Positions 52,625-61,456 of a stretch of 64,000 nt of DNA are shown piece after piece. Below the pieces are notes generated by a model. It saw nothing but the letters and a program-made list of their open reading frames with translations. It was not told the DNA's origin and searched no databases. The position numbers and the translations under genes are program-made. The DNA is from Rhodothermaeota bacterium MED-G19 (lineage in GTDB: Bacteria > Bacteroidota > Bacteroidia > Cytophagales > MED-G16), in assembly GCA_002457315.1 (NCBI GenBank), contig NTKI01000003.1:37185-101184 (forward strand). The letters are read 5' to 3'. How positions within the stretch are numbered: position 1 is the stretch's first letter; each line of letters starts with the position of its first letter.

Positions 52625-52633
52625 TTAATTTTG
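52600..52633 (+). promoter_or_regulatory. Promoter of the riboswitch-controlled receptor gene
   Basis: TTTG (52600-52603), 22 bases, then TAATTTTG (52626-52633), an exact TAnnTTTG box. The transcript would start near 52638, just where the TPP aptamer begins. The -33 part lies in the end of the kinase gene. Confidence 0.55.
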
Positions 52634-52635
52634 AT

Positions 52636-52710
52636 ATAGGGGTGCCTTAAATATAAGGGCTGAGATTATACTCTTAAAGCTGATCCGGGTAATGCTGGCG
52701 TAGAAAATAG
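52636..52710 (+). promoter_or_regulatory. TPP riboswitch (THI element)
   Basis: The conserved aptamer parts are present in order: GGGGTGCC (52639-52646), GGGCTGAGATTATAC (52657-52671), and GCTGATCCGGGTAATGC then TGGCGTAG (from 52679 to 52703). These are the pyrimidine- and pyrophosphate-sensor loops of the thiamine pyrophosphate riboswitch. It lies about 50 bases before the TonB receptor start. No U-tract terminator follows, so control is probably at translation or by RNA stability. TPP should turn the receptor off. Confidence 0.92.
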
Positions 52711-52760
52711 AATGTTATTTCATTAATCTTTTAAGGTCCTATAAATTAAATATTTATACT

Positions 52761-55169
52761 ATGAGGATTCTTTTGTGTTTTTTGTTAAGCTTTTCTGGTT
52801 TCTCACAAGACCCTATAAGAATTATTATCAAAAATACTGATGGGAACTTTATTCCTGGAGCAAACATTTTCATTGATTCTACAAATGAAATTTTTTATAC
52901 TGATACTAGGGGTAATTTTATAATTAAAGGAAAATCGAAAAAGTTTAAAATATCTGTCACTCATGTTGGCTATATAAAAAAAGATGTTTTAATAATCCCA
53001 AACGAAAATAAATATTACGAGATAGTACTTGAAGGTGGCATATTATTAAGTGATGAAATTAAAGTTACCTCAACTAGGGTGAAAGAAAATAGCCCGTTTG
53101 CATTCACAAACATTTCCAGAAAATTTATTGAAGAAAACAATACAGCGCAAGACTTTCCCTTTATTATTCAGAAAACACCTTCGGCTTATTCGACATCTGA
53201 TGCTGGAAATGGGGTTGGATACACAGGGATTAGAATAAGGGGAAGTGATGCCACTAGAATAAATGTTACTATAAATGGGATTCCTTATAATGACTCAGAG
53301 TCTCATGGTGTCTTCTGGGTAAACATGCCTGACCTTGCTTCATCTTCTAGCAGTATACAAGTTCAAAGAGGTGTAGGATCGTCAACAAATGGAGGTGGAG
53401 CTTTTGGAGGAACAGTTAGCATTAAGACAGGAAATTTATCAGAAAAATTTAGAGTAAACTATTCATCTTCAGCAGGATCTTTCAAGACATTTAAAAATTC
53501 GATAGAAATTAATTCAGGACTTATAAACAATAAGCTGAACTTTAACCTAAGGCTCTCAAAAATTACATCGGATGGTTATATAGATAGAGCATCTTCAGAC
53601 TTAAAATCTTACTACGCTTCAGCAAGCTATTATTTAAAAAACACATCGATTGATTTTATAAATTTTTCAGGGAAAGAAAAAATCTATCAATCCTGGTGGG
53701 GAACACCCGAATCAAGATTGTTAAATGATATAGAAGGAATGAACCAGGTAATTAGTAATAATGGATATACTGATTTCCAAACTCAAAACTTATTAGACGC
53801 AGGCAGAACCTTTAATTATTATACTTATGATAATGAGACAGATAATTACCAACAAGATCACTATCAGGCACATATTAATCATGATTTTTCAAGAAAAACA
53901 AATCTTCATCTTGCACTCCATTATACTTTTGGAAGAGGTTATTACGAACAATATAGAGGAGGGGATAACTTAAAAAACTATTATGAGGATGAGGAAGATA
54001 AGACGATAGACCTAGTTAGAAGAAGGTGGTTAAAAAATCATTTCTATGGAATTACATATTCTTTTCTAAAAGAATTTGGTAATAGTTTTTTAAATATAGG
54101 AGGTGCTATAAATGAGTATGATGGAGATCATTTTGGGGAAATTGTTTCATCAGGTTCAGTCAATGTCTTTTTTACAGACCCCTATTATTTTTCTGGATCA
54201 ATTAAAAAAGATGGTAATGTTTTTGCAAAATATAATGTAAATATTTCTAATAGAACAGAGCTATTTACTGAATTACAAATAAGAGGTTACTCGCATAAAA
54301 GTAATGGAACAGACAATGATAATTCAGAAATCAATGTTGATTCTAAAAACTGGTTTTTTAATCCAAAAATTGGAATTACAAACAAAGCAAACGAAAAGAT
54401 AGACTTGTACGCTTCATTATCAATTGCAAATAGAGAGCCAATAAGAAGTGATTTTATTGATTCCAAAACAATACCACAACATGAGACATTATATGACTTA
54501 GAGTTAGGAAAAAACTTTAATTACAAAAGGGGTCAACTAAATACAAATTTTTTCTGGATGGAATATGATAATCAACTTATAACTACAGGGGAAATTAATG
54601 ACGTAGGAGCTAACATAAGGGAAAACGTAAAAAAGAGCAGAAGATATGGAATAGAGTTATCAAATGTAATAATCACACAGATGATAAATATTAATTCATC
54701 CTTAACATTATCAAAAAACTATGTGTTTAATTTCAATGAATATATATATGATTATGGAAGTGATTTTAGTGAGTTTAATACTATAATTAATAAATATAAA
54801 AAAACTGATATTTCTTTTTCTCCTAATATTATATTTAATAACTCAATAAACTGGAGGTTTACAAAACAATTTAGTTTAACATTTAATTCTAAATACGTGG
54901 GTAAACAATTTTTGGATAATACCTCCAATTCTCAAAGATCAATAGACTCATTCTTAGTAAACGATTTAGAGCTCAGCACAAATTTTAATAAAAATATTTT
55001 TAAAAATTTATACTTAAAGTTTTCAATAAATAATATTTTTAATGAAATGTATTCTAGCAACGGGTATACCTTTGGTTATTATGGTGGTCTAAAATATGAG
55101 GTGAGAGAAAATTATTATTATCCACAAGCTGGAAGAAATTATATGTTTACAATTATTATTAAATTCTAA
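52761..55169 (+). CDS. TonB-dependent receptor, TPP-riboswitch controlled (likely thiamine)
   Basis: An 802-residue outer-membrane transporter. Signal peptide MRILLCFLLSFSGFS, a carboxypeptidase-like N-terminal domain (about 20-90), then the plug (EIKVTSTRVKENSPFAF; GIRIRGSDATRINVTINGIPYND; VQRGVGSSTNGGGAFGGTV) and a 22-stranded barrel ending in the C-terminal Phe (YMFTIIIKF). The upstream TPP riboswitch marks it as the OMR1-type receptor for thiamine or a thiamine derivative, a known arrangement in Bacteroidota. It needs TonB-ExbBD, which is not in the window. The YkoF-type gene follows after one base. Confidence 0.9.
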   Translation: MRILLCFLLSFSGFSQDPIRIIIKNTDGNFIPGANIFIDSTNEIFYTDTRGNFIIKGKSKKFKISVTHVGYIKKDVLIIPNENKYYEIVLEGGILLSDEIKVTSTRVKENSPFAFTNISRKFIEENNTAQDFPFIIQKTPSAYSTSDAGNGVGYTGIRIRGSDATRINVTINGIPYNDSESHGVFWVNMPDLASSSSSIQVQRGVGSSTNGGGAFGGTVSIKTGNLSEKFRVNYSSSAGSFKTFKNSIEINSGLINNKLNFNLRLSKITSDGYIDRASSDLKSYYASASYYLKNTSIDFINFSGKEKIYQSWWGTPESRLLNDIEGMNQVISNNGYTDFQTQNLLDAGRTFNYYTYDNETDNYQQDHYQAHINHDFSRKTNLHLALHYTFGRGYYEQYRGGDNLKNYYEDEEDKTIDLVRRRWLKNHFYGITYSFLKEFGNSFLNIGGAINEYDGDHFGEIVSSGSVNVFFTDPYYFSGSIKKDGNVFAKYNVNISNRTELFTELQIRGYSHKSNGTDNDNSEINVDSKNWFFNPKIGITNKANEKIDLYASLSIANREPIRSDFIDSKTIPQHETLYDLELGKNFNYKRGQLNTNFFWMEYDNQLITTGEINDVGANIRENVKKSRRYGIELSNVIITQMININSSLTLSKNYVFNFNEYIYDYGSDFSEFNTIINKYKKTDISFSPNIIFNNSINWRFTKQFSLTFNSKYVGKQFLDNTSNSQRSIDSFLVNDLELSTNFNKNIFKNLYLKFSINNIFNEMYSSNGYTFGYYGGLKYEVRENYYYPQAGRNYMFTIIIKF

Positions 55170-55170
55170 C

Positions 55171-55440
55171 ATGAAAGTAACATTAGAGATAAGTTTGTAT
55201 CCTTTACTACAAAAAAACAAAGAGAAAGACTATAAAAAAATTGTTAAAATGTTTTTGGGAGATATTTCTAAAAAGAAAGGTCTTGTTGTTGAAACAAATG
55301 GATTAAGTTCTATAATTTATGGTGACTATAGTGATATTATGTCATTACTTAATACAGAGGTTAAAGAATATATGACAAAATATAGATCTATTTTTGTTTT
55401 TAAATTAGGTAAGGGGATCTTAAACTACACTAACAAATAA
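55171..55440 (+). CDS. Thiamine-binding (YkoF/MTH1187-like) small protein
   Basis: An 89-residue single-domain protein of the MTH1187/YkoF family: VTLEISLYPLL, KIVKMFLGDISKKKGLVVETNGLSSIIYGDYSDIM (key parts), RSIFVFKLG. YkoF of Bacillus, a tandem version, binds thiamine and hydroxymethylpyrimidine. Here it is one base after the riboswitch-controlled receptor and so shares its control. No signal peptide is seen, so it acts in the cytoplasm. I infer a thiamine-binding or trapping role; binding is not shown by the sequence alone. It overlaps prmC tail to tail by 21 bases. Confidence 0.78.
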   Translation: MKVTLEISLYPLLQKNKEKDYKKIVKMFLGDISKKKGLVVETNGLSSIIYGDYSDIMSLLNTEVKEYMTKYRSIFVFKLGKGILNYTNK

Positions 55441-56256
55441 AAACCTTTTCTTTCCGTAAATATCATTAATAAATTTATAATCGTATCCTGAAAAAAGCAC
55501 CCCTAATTCGTTTACATATTTATCATTAATCTCGAAGTACATATTCCCTTTTCTATTTAAATAATTCTTACAGAACATTAATATCTTTCTATAAAAGTAT
55601 AAAGGGTCTTTATCTACAAAAAGAGCCTCATAAGGTTCGTGACGTAAAACATTTTCATCGACCCTTTTTTTATCATTAATAGAAATGTAAGGAGGATTAC
55701 TTACTATAATATCAAAATTTATTTCTGGATTATATTCTTCAATACCTAAGTGAATAAACCTCACCTGGTTTTCAATCAATTTATTATTTTTATTAGCAAT
55801 TTTAATAGCAGCCTTAGAAGAATCAATTCCAAAAACATTAGCTTCTAAGTGCTTAAACAATGATATGGCTATACAACCAGAACCAGTGCCTATGTCTAAA
55901 ACATTTTTTTTCTTATCACCTTTTTCTAACCTTATAACATGGCTCACTAATTCCTCTGTTTCTGGTCGTGGTATTAAAACACTTTCATCAACATAAAAAT
56001 TCTGATCGTAAAAAAACTGAGACTTTGCTATATATTGAATTGGGATTCCATTGTTTATTTTTTCAATGTCTTTATTAAATGCAATATTGATTTTTTTGTT
56101 CCAATTTATTGTTTTATTAAGTAATAGGTCTGAATTAGATAAATTAAATTTTTGGTATAGATATTTTAGAGAAATGTTTTTTATATCATTACCAGAATAA
56201 TAATTTACTTTGCTAAGTAATTCATTATAAATTGAATTTGAGTCTATAACAGGCAT
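55420..56256 (-). CDS. prmC: Release factor glutamine N5-methyltransferase
   Basis: PrmC methylates the Gln of the GGQ motif in release factors RF1 and RF2. The 278-residue product has the helical N-terminal domain, IPIQYIAKSQFFY, the SAM-binding VLDIGTGSGCIAISL, and the catalytic NPPY (187-190). ATG 56256 fits the family start; an upstream ATG gives 12 extra hydrophobic residues that reach into ribD and was rejected. Only 10 bases separate its start from the divergent ribD start. Confidence 0.93.
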   Translation of the reverse strand: MPVIDSNSIYNELLSKVNYYSGNDIKNISLKYLYQKFNLSNSDLLLNKTINWNKKINIAFNKDIEKINNGIPIQYIAKSQFFYDQNFYVDESVLIPRPETEELVSHVIRLEKGDKKKNVLDIGTGSGCIAISLFKHLEANVFGIDSSKAAIKIANKNNKLIENQVRFIHLGIEEYNPEINFDIIVSNPPYISINDKKRVDENVLRHEPYEALFVDKDPLYFYRKILMFCKNYLNRKGNMYFEINDKYVNELGVLFSGYDYKFINDIYGKKRFLFVSVV

Positions 56257-56266
56257 AAATATAAAT

Positions 56267-57289
56267 ATGGAAAATAAACACAACAAATTCATTAGAAGAT
56301 CCTTTTATCTTGCAGAAAAGGGATTAGGGTATGTGTTTCCAAATCCTATGGTTGGCTGTGTGATTGTTAAAGAAAACAAGATTATTGGTGAAGGTTACCA
56401 TAAAAAATTTGGAGGTAATCATGCAGAAATAAACGCTATAAATAAAGTTCAGAATAAAAAAGATATTAAAGGGGCATCTGTTTATGTAAGCCTAGAACCT
56501 TGTAGCCATTTTGGGAAAACACCTCCTTGCTCAGATAAGTTAATTGAATATAAACCAAAAGAAGTAATAATTTCAAATATTGATCCAAACCCAAATGTTA
56601 ATGGTAATGGAATAAAAAAATTAAAAAAAAATAATATAAAAGTTATCTCAGGGATACTGGCAGAAGAAGGAAAAAAACTAAATAAAAGGTTTTATATAAA
56701 TCATGAAAAAAAAAGGCCTTATGTAGTTCTAAAATGGGCACAAACATCTGATGGGTTTATTGCTAAAGAAGATGGTAGTTCTAAATGGATATCTAATAAA
56801 TCATCTAGAACATTAGTGCATAAATGGAGGTCTGAAGAAACAGGAATTTTAATCGGAGTGAACACTGCAAATAATGATAATCCTCGTTTAAACGTAAGGC
56901 TATGGGAGGGAAAAGATCCCGTGAGAATTGTTATTGATCCAAACAACAAATTAATAGATAGTAATCAGATATTAACAGATAAGTCCATTTCTTTAATTTA
57001 TAATAAGACACAGAATAAAGTAAGTGGAAACAAATACTTTGTAAAAATAAATCCATTTACAATAGATGAAATATATCAAGATTTATATAAGAGAGGAATT
57101 AATAGTTTGCTAGTTGAGGGCGGTGGATTTACTTTAAATGAAATTATAAAAAAAGATCTTTGGGATGAGGCAAGAGTTTTTCAATCAGCAATTAAATTTA
57201 ATAAGGGAATAAAAGGGCCTAATATAGAAAAAAACACCTATGAAAAAGTAGGTGACGATAAACTTTTTAAAATTAATAACCATGCATGA
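56267..57289 (+). CDS. ribD: Bifunctional riboflavin deaminase/reductase
   Basis: RibD deaminates and then reduces the first pyrimidine intermediate of riboflavin synthesis. The N-terminal deaminase domain (residues 1-145) has FPNPMVGCVIV, the zinc motif HAE (52-54) with PCSHFGKTPPC (Cys79, Cys88), and the C-terminal reductase domain has VLKWAQTSDGFIA, ILIGVNTANNDNPRL and SLLVEGGGFTLNEII. The 340-residue length is normal. It is followed by an overlapping fRMsr gene (8 bases). Confidence 0.96.
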   Translation: MENKHNKFIRRSFYLAEKGLGYVFPNPMVGCVIVKENKIIGEGYHKKFGGNHAEINAINKVQNKKDIKGASVYVSLEPCSHFGKTPPCSDKLIEYKPKEVIISNIDPNPNVNGNGIKKLKKNNIKVISGILAEEGKKLNKRFYINHEKKRPYVVLKWAQTSDGFIAKEDGSSKWISNKSSRTLVHKWRSEETGILIGVNTANNDNPRLNVRLWEGKDPVRIVIDPNNKLIDSNQILTDKSISLIYNKTQNKVSGNKYFVKINPFTIDEIYQDLYKRGINSLLVEGGGFTLNEIIKKDLWDEARVFQSAIKFNKGIKGPNIEKNTYEKVGDDKLFKINNHA

Positions 57290-57764
57290 TTTTAATACTC
57301 CTAGAGAAAGTGATTTAGAAAAAAAATACATTAATCTTGAATGTCAAATAAAGTCGTTGATTATTGGTGAGCAAAATTCTACAGCTATACTAGCTAATGT
57401 TGCGGCAGCAATATCTCAAACATTTAATTGGCTTTGGGTCGGGTTTTATCTGATTGAAGATAGTGAACTCGTTCTCGGTCCATTCCAAGGCCCAGTAGCG
57501 TGTTTTAGAATTAAAAAAGGTGAAGGTGTTTGTGGAACATCTTGGAAAGAGGGAAAAACGATTATCGTTAAAGACGTGGAAAAATTTCCAGGACATATAG
57601 CCTGCAGTTCTTTCTCAAAATCTGAAATTGTAGTTCCAATTTTCAATAAAAAAAAGATTTATGGGGTTTTAGATATTGATAGTGATAAGCTAAATTCTTT
57701 CAGTGAAATAGATAAAAAATACTTAGAAAAAATAGTATCTGTTATTGAAAATAATTTAATGTAA
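57282..57764 (+). CDS. msrC: GAF-domain free methionine-(R)-sulfoxide reductase
   Basis: This enzyme reduces free methionine-R-sulfoxide. The 160-residue GAF domain keeps the three functional cysteines: Cys74 (GPVACFRIKKGEGVCG), Cys84 in the same block and Cys108 (HIACSSFSKSEIVVPI), matching C84/C94/C118 of E. coli fRMsr. GVLDIDSDKLNSFSEID closes the fold. ATG 57282 overlaps the ribD stop; the open frame upstream is inside ribD. It converges with psd by nine bases. Confidence 0.9.
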   Translation: MHDFNTPRESDLEKKYINLECQIKSLIIGEQNSTAILANVAAAISQTFNWLWVGFYLIEDSELVLGPFQGPVACFRIKKGEGVCGTSWKEGKTIIVKDVEKFPGHIACSSFSKSEIVVPIFNKKKIYGVLDIDSDKLNSFSEIDKKYLEKIVSVIENNLM

Positions 57765-58415
57765 TTTCCCTAAAACAGTTACTCCCGCAGTTGTTTTTTG
57801 CTTTAGTCTAATCTCTGGTTTGAAGTCTAATGGTAAAAATATATCTGCCCTTGAGCCAAACTTAATAAATCCTAATTGATTTGATTGATTAACTGTTTTT
57901 CCCACAACAGAATAATTTATAATCCTTCTAGCAACTAACCCAGCAATTTGTCTGACTAAAACTGATATTTTATTGTTAGCTATAACTGTAGTTGTTCTCT
58001 CATTTTTTGTGCTAGACTTTGGGTGCCAAGCAACAAGGTATTTTCCCTTATGATATTTGTAATATTTCACCTCACCACCAATAGGATTTCTATTAATATG
58101 TACATCAAAGGGGGACATGAAAATTGAAATTAATAATTTTTTTTCTTTATAATATTCGCCCTCAAAGACTTCACCAATATGAACCACTTCACCGTTTGCT
58201 GGTGACACAATAAGCTTTTCATCAACAGTTTTTATTATTTTAGGACTTCTAAAAAATTGAAGAAAGAATAGAAAAACCAGAAATGAAATGATGAATAAAA
58301 AAAAGATTGCGAATGAAGGAAAACTATATAAATAAAACAAAGAAACATTCACACTCAGGAGAAACGCGAATAGTTTTATTAAAAAACCCCAACCCTCCTT
58401 ATGAATTTTTATCAT
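57756..58415 (-). CDS. psd: Phosphatidylserine decarboxylase
   Basis: Psd makes phosphatidylethanolamine, the main zwitterionic lipid. The 219-residue proenzyme has two N-terminal membrane helices (about 12-53), then VSPANGEVVHIGEV, SPFDVHINRNPIGGEVKYYKYHKGKY (key parts), and the self-cleavage site Gly187-Ser188 (FGSRADIF), which gives the pyruvoyl subunit. This is the short, archaeal-like form usual in Bacteroidota. ATG 58415 overlaps the end of gdh by 17 bases; the longer open frame upstream lies inside gdh. Confidence 0.93.
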   Translation of the reverse strand: MIKIHKEGWGFLIKLFAFLLSVNVSLFYLYSFPSFAIFFLFIISFLVFLFFLQFFRSPKIIKTVDEKLIVSPANGEVVHIGEVFEGEYYKEKKLLISIFMSPFDVHINRNPIGGEVKYYKYHKGKYLVAWHPKSSTKNERTTTVIANNKISVLVRQIAGLVARRIINYSVVGKTVNQSNQLGFIKFGSRADIFLPLDFKPEIRLKQKTTAGVTVLGKLH

Positions 58416-59703
58416 TTTTTTGAAAAGTAAAAGAGCCGTCTCTGTACTTATATGTTCTTGCAACCTTGTCTATAGCTGCAATATATGCCGCTGTTCTTAA
58501 AGAGATTTTATATTTTTTTGATATTGAAAACACATTATTAAAAGCTTGTTTCATTATTGAGTCACTTCTCCTGTACACTCTGTTTTTAGTCCACTTGAAC
58601 CCAAGCCTATTCTGGACCCATTCAAAATAAGAAACAATGACACCGCCAGCATTAGCTAAAATATCAGGAACGGCAACAATTCCTTTCTTTTCTAAAATTG
58701 AATCTGCCTCGTGAGACGTTGGGCCATTAGCCCCTTCTACTATTAATCTTGCCTTAATTTGGTTTGCGTTTTTTTCAGTAATAGCATTTTCTAAAGCTGC
58801 CGGGATCAAGACATCAACATCTAAAGATAGCAGCTCCTCATTTGAAATTTTCTTACCCCCATCAAATTTTTCAAGAGAACCCTTGTGTTCATTCCGATAT
58901 GTAATAGCGTTACCAACATCTATACCTTTCTCATTATAATATCCTCCAGAAATATCTGATATGGCTACTATCTTACAGCCCCTCTCTTTTAAGAGGTTAG
59001 CTGCCCATGATCCAACATTTCCAAAACCCTGAACGGCAACTGTAGCATTAAAAGGATTGATTTTTATTTTTGTTAGAGCGGACAGTGTTGCAACCATTAC
59101 ACCTCTACCTGTTGCCTCAATTCTTCCTACTGAGCCCCCTAAAATAATAGGCTTTCCAGTAACTACAGCATTAACAGTCGTGCCTCTAGCCCTAGAATAT
59201 TCATCCATTAACCAAGCCATTTGGTCAGGACCTGTTCCAACATCAGGAGCGGGTATGTCCTTGTCAGGACCAAATACGTCATGCATCGCTTGAGTGTAAG
59301 CCCTAGTAAGTCTTTCCAATTCTGATTTGCTCATACTCCTTGGGTCACAGCACACACCTCCCTTTGCTCCACCATAAGGAATATCAACAACAGCACACTT
59401 CCATGTCATCCAAGCAGCTAACGCGGTTACTTCATTTAAATTGACACCTGGGTCAAACCTTAAACCTCCTTTGGAAGGTCCCAAAATATTAGAGTGAATA
59501 ACCCTATAGCCCTCAAACACTTTGACTGAGCCGTCATCCATAGAAATAGGAAGAGAAACTATGATTTTTTTATTAGAGGACTTTAAGACGCTATAAACTT
59601 CTTCGTCAAGATTTAAATATTCAGCTGCAATATGAAACCTCTTCATCATTGATTCAAGAGGATCTTTATCATGCATGATAGGAGCTGGCTCTTTATAACT
59701 CAT
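58399..59703 (-). CDS. gdhA: Glu/Leu/Phe/Val-type glutamate dehydrogenase
   Basis: A 434-residue NAD(P)-dependent glutamate dehydrogenase interconverting glutamate and 2-oxoglutarate plus ammonia. The substrate block is GPSKGGLRFDPGV, LAAWMTWKCAVVDIPYGGAKGGV with the catalytic Lys, and PAPDVGTGPDQMAWLMDEY; the nucleotide-binding fold has VAVQGFGNVGSWAA and PAALENAITEKNA. Coenzyme preference is not clear by eye. It sits between cdsA and psd, two genes that in many flavobacteria are adjacent; the start is ATG 59703. Confidence 0.93.
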   Translation of the reverse strand: MSYKEPAPIMHDKDPLESMMKRFHIAAEYLNLDEEVYSVLKSSNKKIIVSLPISMDDGSVKVFEGYRVIHSNILGPSKGGLRFDPGVNLNEVTALAAWMTWKCAVVDIPYGGAKGGVCCDPRSMSKSELERLTRAYTQAMHDVFGPDKDIPAPDVGTGPDQMAWLMDEYSRARGTTVNAVVTGKPIILGGSVGRIEATGRGVMVATLSALTKIKINPFNATVAVQGFGNVGSWAANLLKERGCKIVAISDISGGYYNEKGIDVGNAITYRNEHKGSLEKFDGGKKISNEELLSLDVDVLIPAALENAITEKNANQIKARLIVEGANGPTSHEADSILEKKGIVAVPDILANAGGVIVSYFEWVQNRLGFKWTKNRVYRRSDSIMKQAFNNVFSISKKYKISLRTAAYIAAIDKVARTYKYRDGSFTFQKNDKNS

Positions 59704-59740
59704 ATCTTGGTTTGGGTTTTATTATGTAAATGTACAATTT

Positions 59741-60565
59741 TTAAGTTAGCTGATTTATAATTTTAAGGTAAAAATAAACATAAGGTATTACAAAAAAGAA
59801 ACTATCAAACCTATCTAAAAACCCACCATGCCCAGGAAGCTTATTGCCACTATCTTTCATGTTAAAGTTTCTTTTTAATAAAGATTCAAATAAATCACCG
59901 AAAACTCCAGAAATTAAGACAATAAGAGAGAGACCTAACCAAAACAGGAATGTTTTTATCAGTAAATATTTCCATATATAATAAGACAAAATAATATTAG
60001 CTAATAGCCCAAACAAAACCCCCTCCCATGTTTTCATTGGGGAAACCGATTCAAAAAGCTTTTTTCTGCCAAAAAGTGTCCCCCCTAAATAGGCGGCAGA
60101 CTCACTAGTCCATAAAAACAGAAGGGTGGCAATTAAAAAAACAGAATTGTATTCAGAACCAGTAAAGACAATAAAGTTTAATAGAGAAATAGATAGTGAT
60201 ATGTATAATATTCCAAAAAATGTAACCGAAACATTTGATATTGTTTCCTTATTTTTTGAACTGTAAAGTGCAGAAAGACAAACTAACGGCAGAATAGGAA
60301 TTAATACAAAATGAATCCCAATGAGGCTCTCTCTGCTCGCATATAAAAAAGATGAGATAAAGATAATGACAGATAAAAAGACTCCTAAGTTATAGTTGGG
60401 ATTAAATCCGTTTTCAGATAAAATCTTATAATATTCCCTAGAAGAAAGAAAAATGATTATTACAAAAACGATAAGGTAAGACCACTCATTTAAAGTAGAA
60501 AATAGCAGAAGTGATCCCCCAACCATTCCTGTCAAAACCCTGTTTTTTAAATTCTTTTTATTCAT
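59741..60565 (-). CDS. cdsA: Phosphatidate cytidylyltransferase
   Basis: CdsA makes CDP-diacylglycerol from phosphatidic acid and CTP, the branch point of phospholipid synthesis and the step upstream of Psd's substrate. The 274-residue product has about seven membrane helices, and the CDS signature near the C-terminus, SGVFGDLFESLLKRNFNMKDSGNKLPGHGGFLDRFDS (key parts GDLFESLLKR, KDSG, PGHGGFLDRFDS), with the metal-binding Asp residues. It starts one base after the CPBP protease stop and is probably co-transcribed with it. Confidence 0.95.
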   Translation of the reverse strand: MNKKNLKNRVLTGMVGGSLLLFSTLNEWSYLIVFVIIIFLSSREYYKILSENGFNPNYNLGVFLSVIIFISSFLYASRESLIGIHFVLIPILPLVCLSALYSSKNKETISNVSVTFFGILYISLSISLLNFIVFTGSEYNSVFLIATLLFLWTSESAAYLGGTLFGRKKLFESVSPMKTWEGVLFGLLANIILSYYIWKYLLIKTFLFWLGLSLIVLISGVFGDLFESLLKRNFNMKDSGNKLPGHGGFLDRFDSFFFVIPYVYFYLKIINQLT

Positions 60566-60566
60566 G

Positions 60567-61409
60567 TTAACTTTTTAATGTTCTTTTAAGCATAATGACC
60601 AAATAACAAAACACCATAAAAGCACCTATTATAAAAACTAAAGGTATGTGTGGGGATGAATTTACTGATAGGTCAATATTCTCACCAAATAATCCTTTAC
60701 CTGCAAGGTAAAATAATGTTATACCAAAAAAATTATTTAGGCTGTGGGCAATTATAGAATATGTTAAACTTCCAGACCAATAATAAAAATATCCAAATAA
60801 CATTCCCAAAAATAATCTAGGGAAAAAACCGTAAAATTGAAGGTGGAAAGCGCTAAATATAAAAGCACTTATAATAATTGCAATATGATGATTTTTTATA
60901 AGTAAACTAAGGTTTTTTTGTAATACTCCCCTAAAAAAGTACTCTTCACAAAAACCAGGAATGATAGCTATAGTCAAGACACCTATCAGATACTCCCAGT
61001 TATTCTCAAAAGAAACTAAATGCATAGTAACAGCTTCAAGTTGTTTTTCTTTAGCCTGTGCCCAAACCTCAAAGGAAGATAAAAACTCAGGAAAATTAAG
61101 TGCTTTATTCCACTCTATTATAGGAGAATTTATAATAATAAAAAAAATAGTTGTAGCCATAACTAGAGCTAGGGGATAAAGACTAAAGTTTTTAACTCCT
61201 AAATTATAATTTGTGTTGTTTCTTATCACAAAATATGGAACAAGGAATAATAATAAAAAAACAGCATTTGAAATCATTAATATCTTTCTGTCAATTCCTT
61301 CGTAAGACATGTCTGTAGGTGTTTCTAAGACATTAGATACTATGCTCATAAGGAATAAAGGAGAAACGGATAAAATAATAAATATTAATTCTCTTACGTG
61401 TTTGCTCAT
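60567..61409 (-). CDS. CPBP-family intramembrane glutamic endopeptidase
   Basis: A 280-residue membrane protein with about eight helices and the CPBP (Abi/CAAX) protease motifs: EEYFFRGVLQ (motif 1, Glu-Glu-x3-Arg), a second motif FIFSAFHLQFYGFFPRLFLGMLFGYFY with conserved Phe/His, and a third, SLNNFFG, with Asn. These residues form the active site in Rce1-type proteases. In Bacteroidota the gene is often found before cdsA. The substrate is unknown. It is divergent from dusB. Confidence 0.87.
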   Translation of the reverse strand: MSKHVRELIFIILSVSPLFLMSIVSNVLETPTDMSYEGIDRKILMISNAVFLLLFLVPYFVIRNNTNYNLGVKNFSLYPLALVMATTIFFIIINSPIIEWNKALNFPEFLSSFEVWAQAKEKQLEAVTMHLVSFENNWEYLIGVLTIAIIPGFCEEYFFRGVLQKNLSLLIKNHHIAIIISAFIFSAFHLQFYGFFPRLFLGMLFGYFYYWSGSLTYSIIAHSLNNFFGITLFYLAGKGLFGENIDLSVNSSPHIPLVFIIGAFMVFCYLVIMLKRTLKS

Positions 61410-61456
61410 TTATTTTTTTCTTTGTGAAATATTTTAAGGTTAAAATACTTCTTTTT

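Noticed and set aside
52711..52760. Intrinsic terminator as expression platform of the TPP riboswitch
   Set aside because: No GC-rich hairpin followed by a T run is present between aptamer and start codon.
59057..59293. 78-residue plus-strand open frame inside gdhA
   Set aside because: It is antisense to the conserved substrate and nucleotide-binding region; no independent support.
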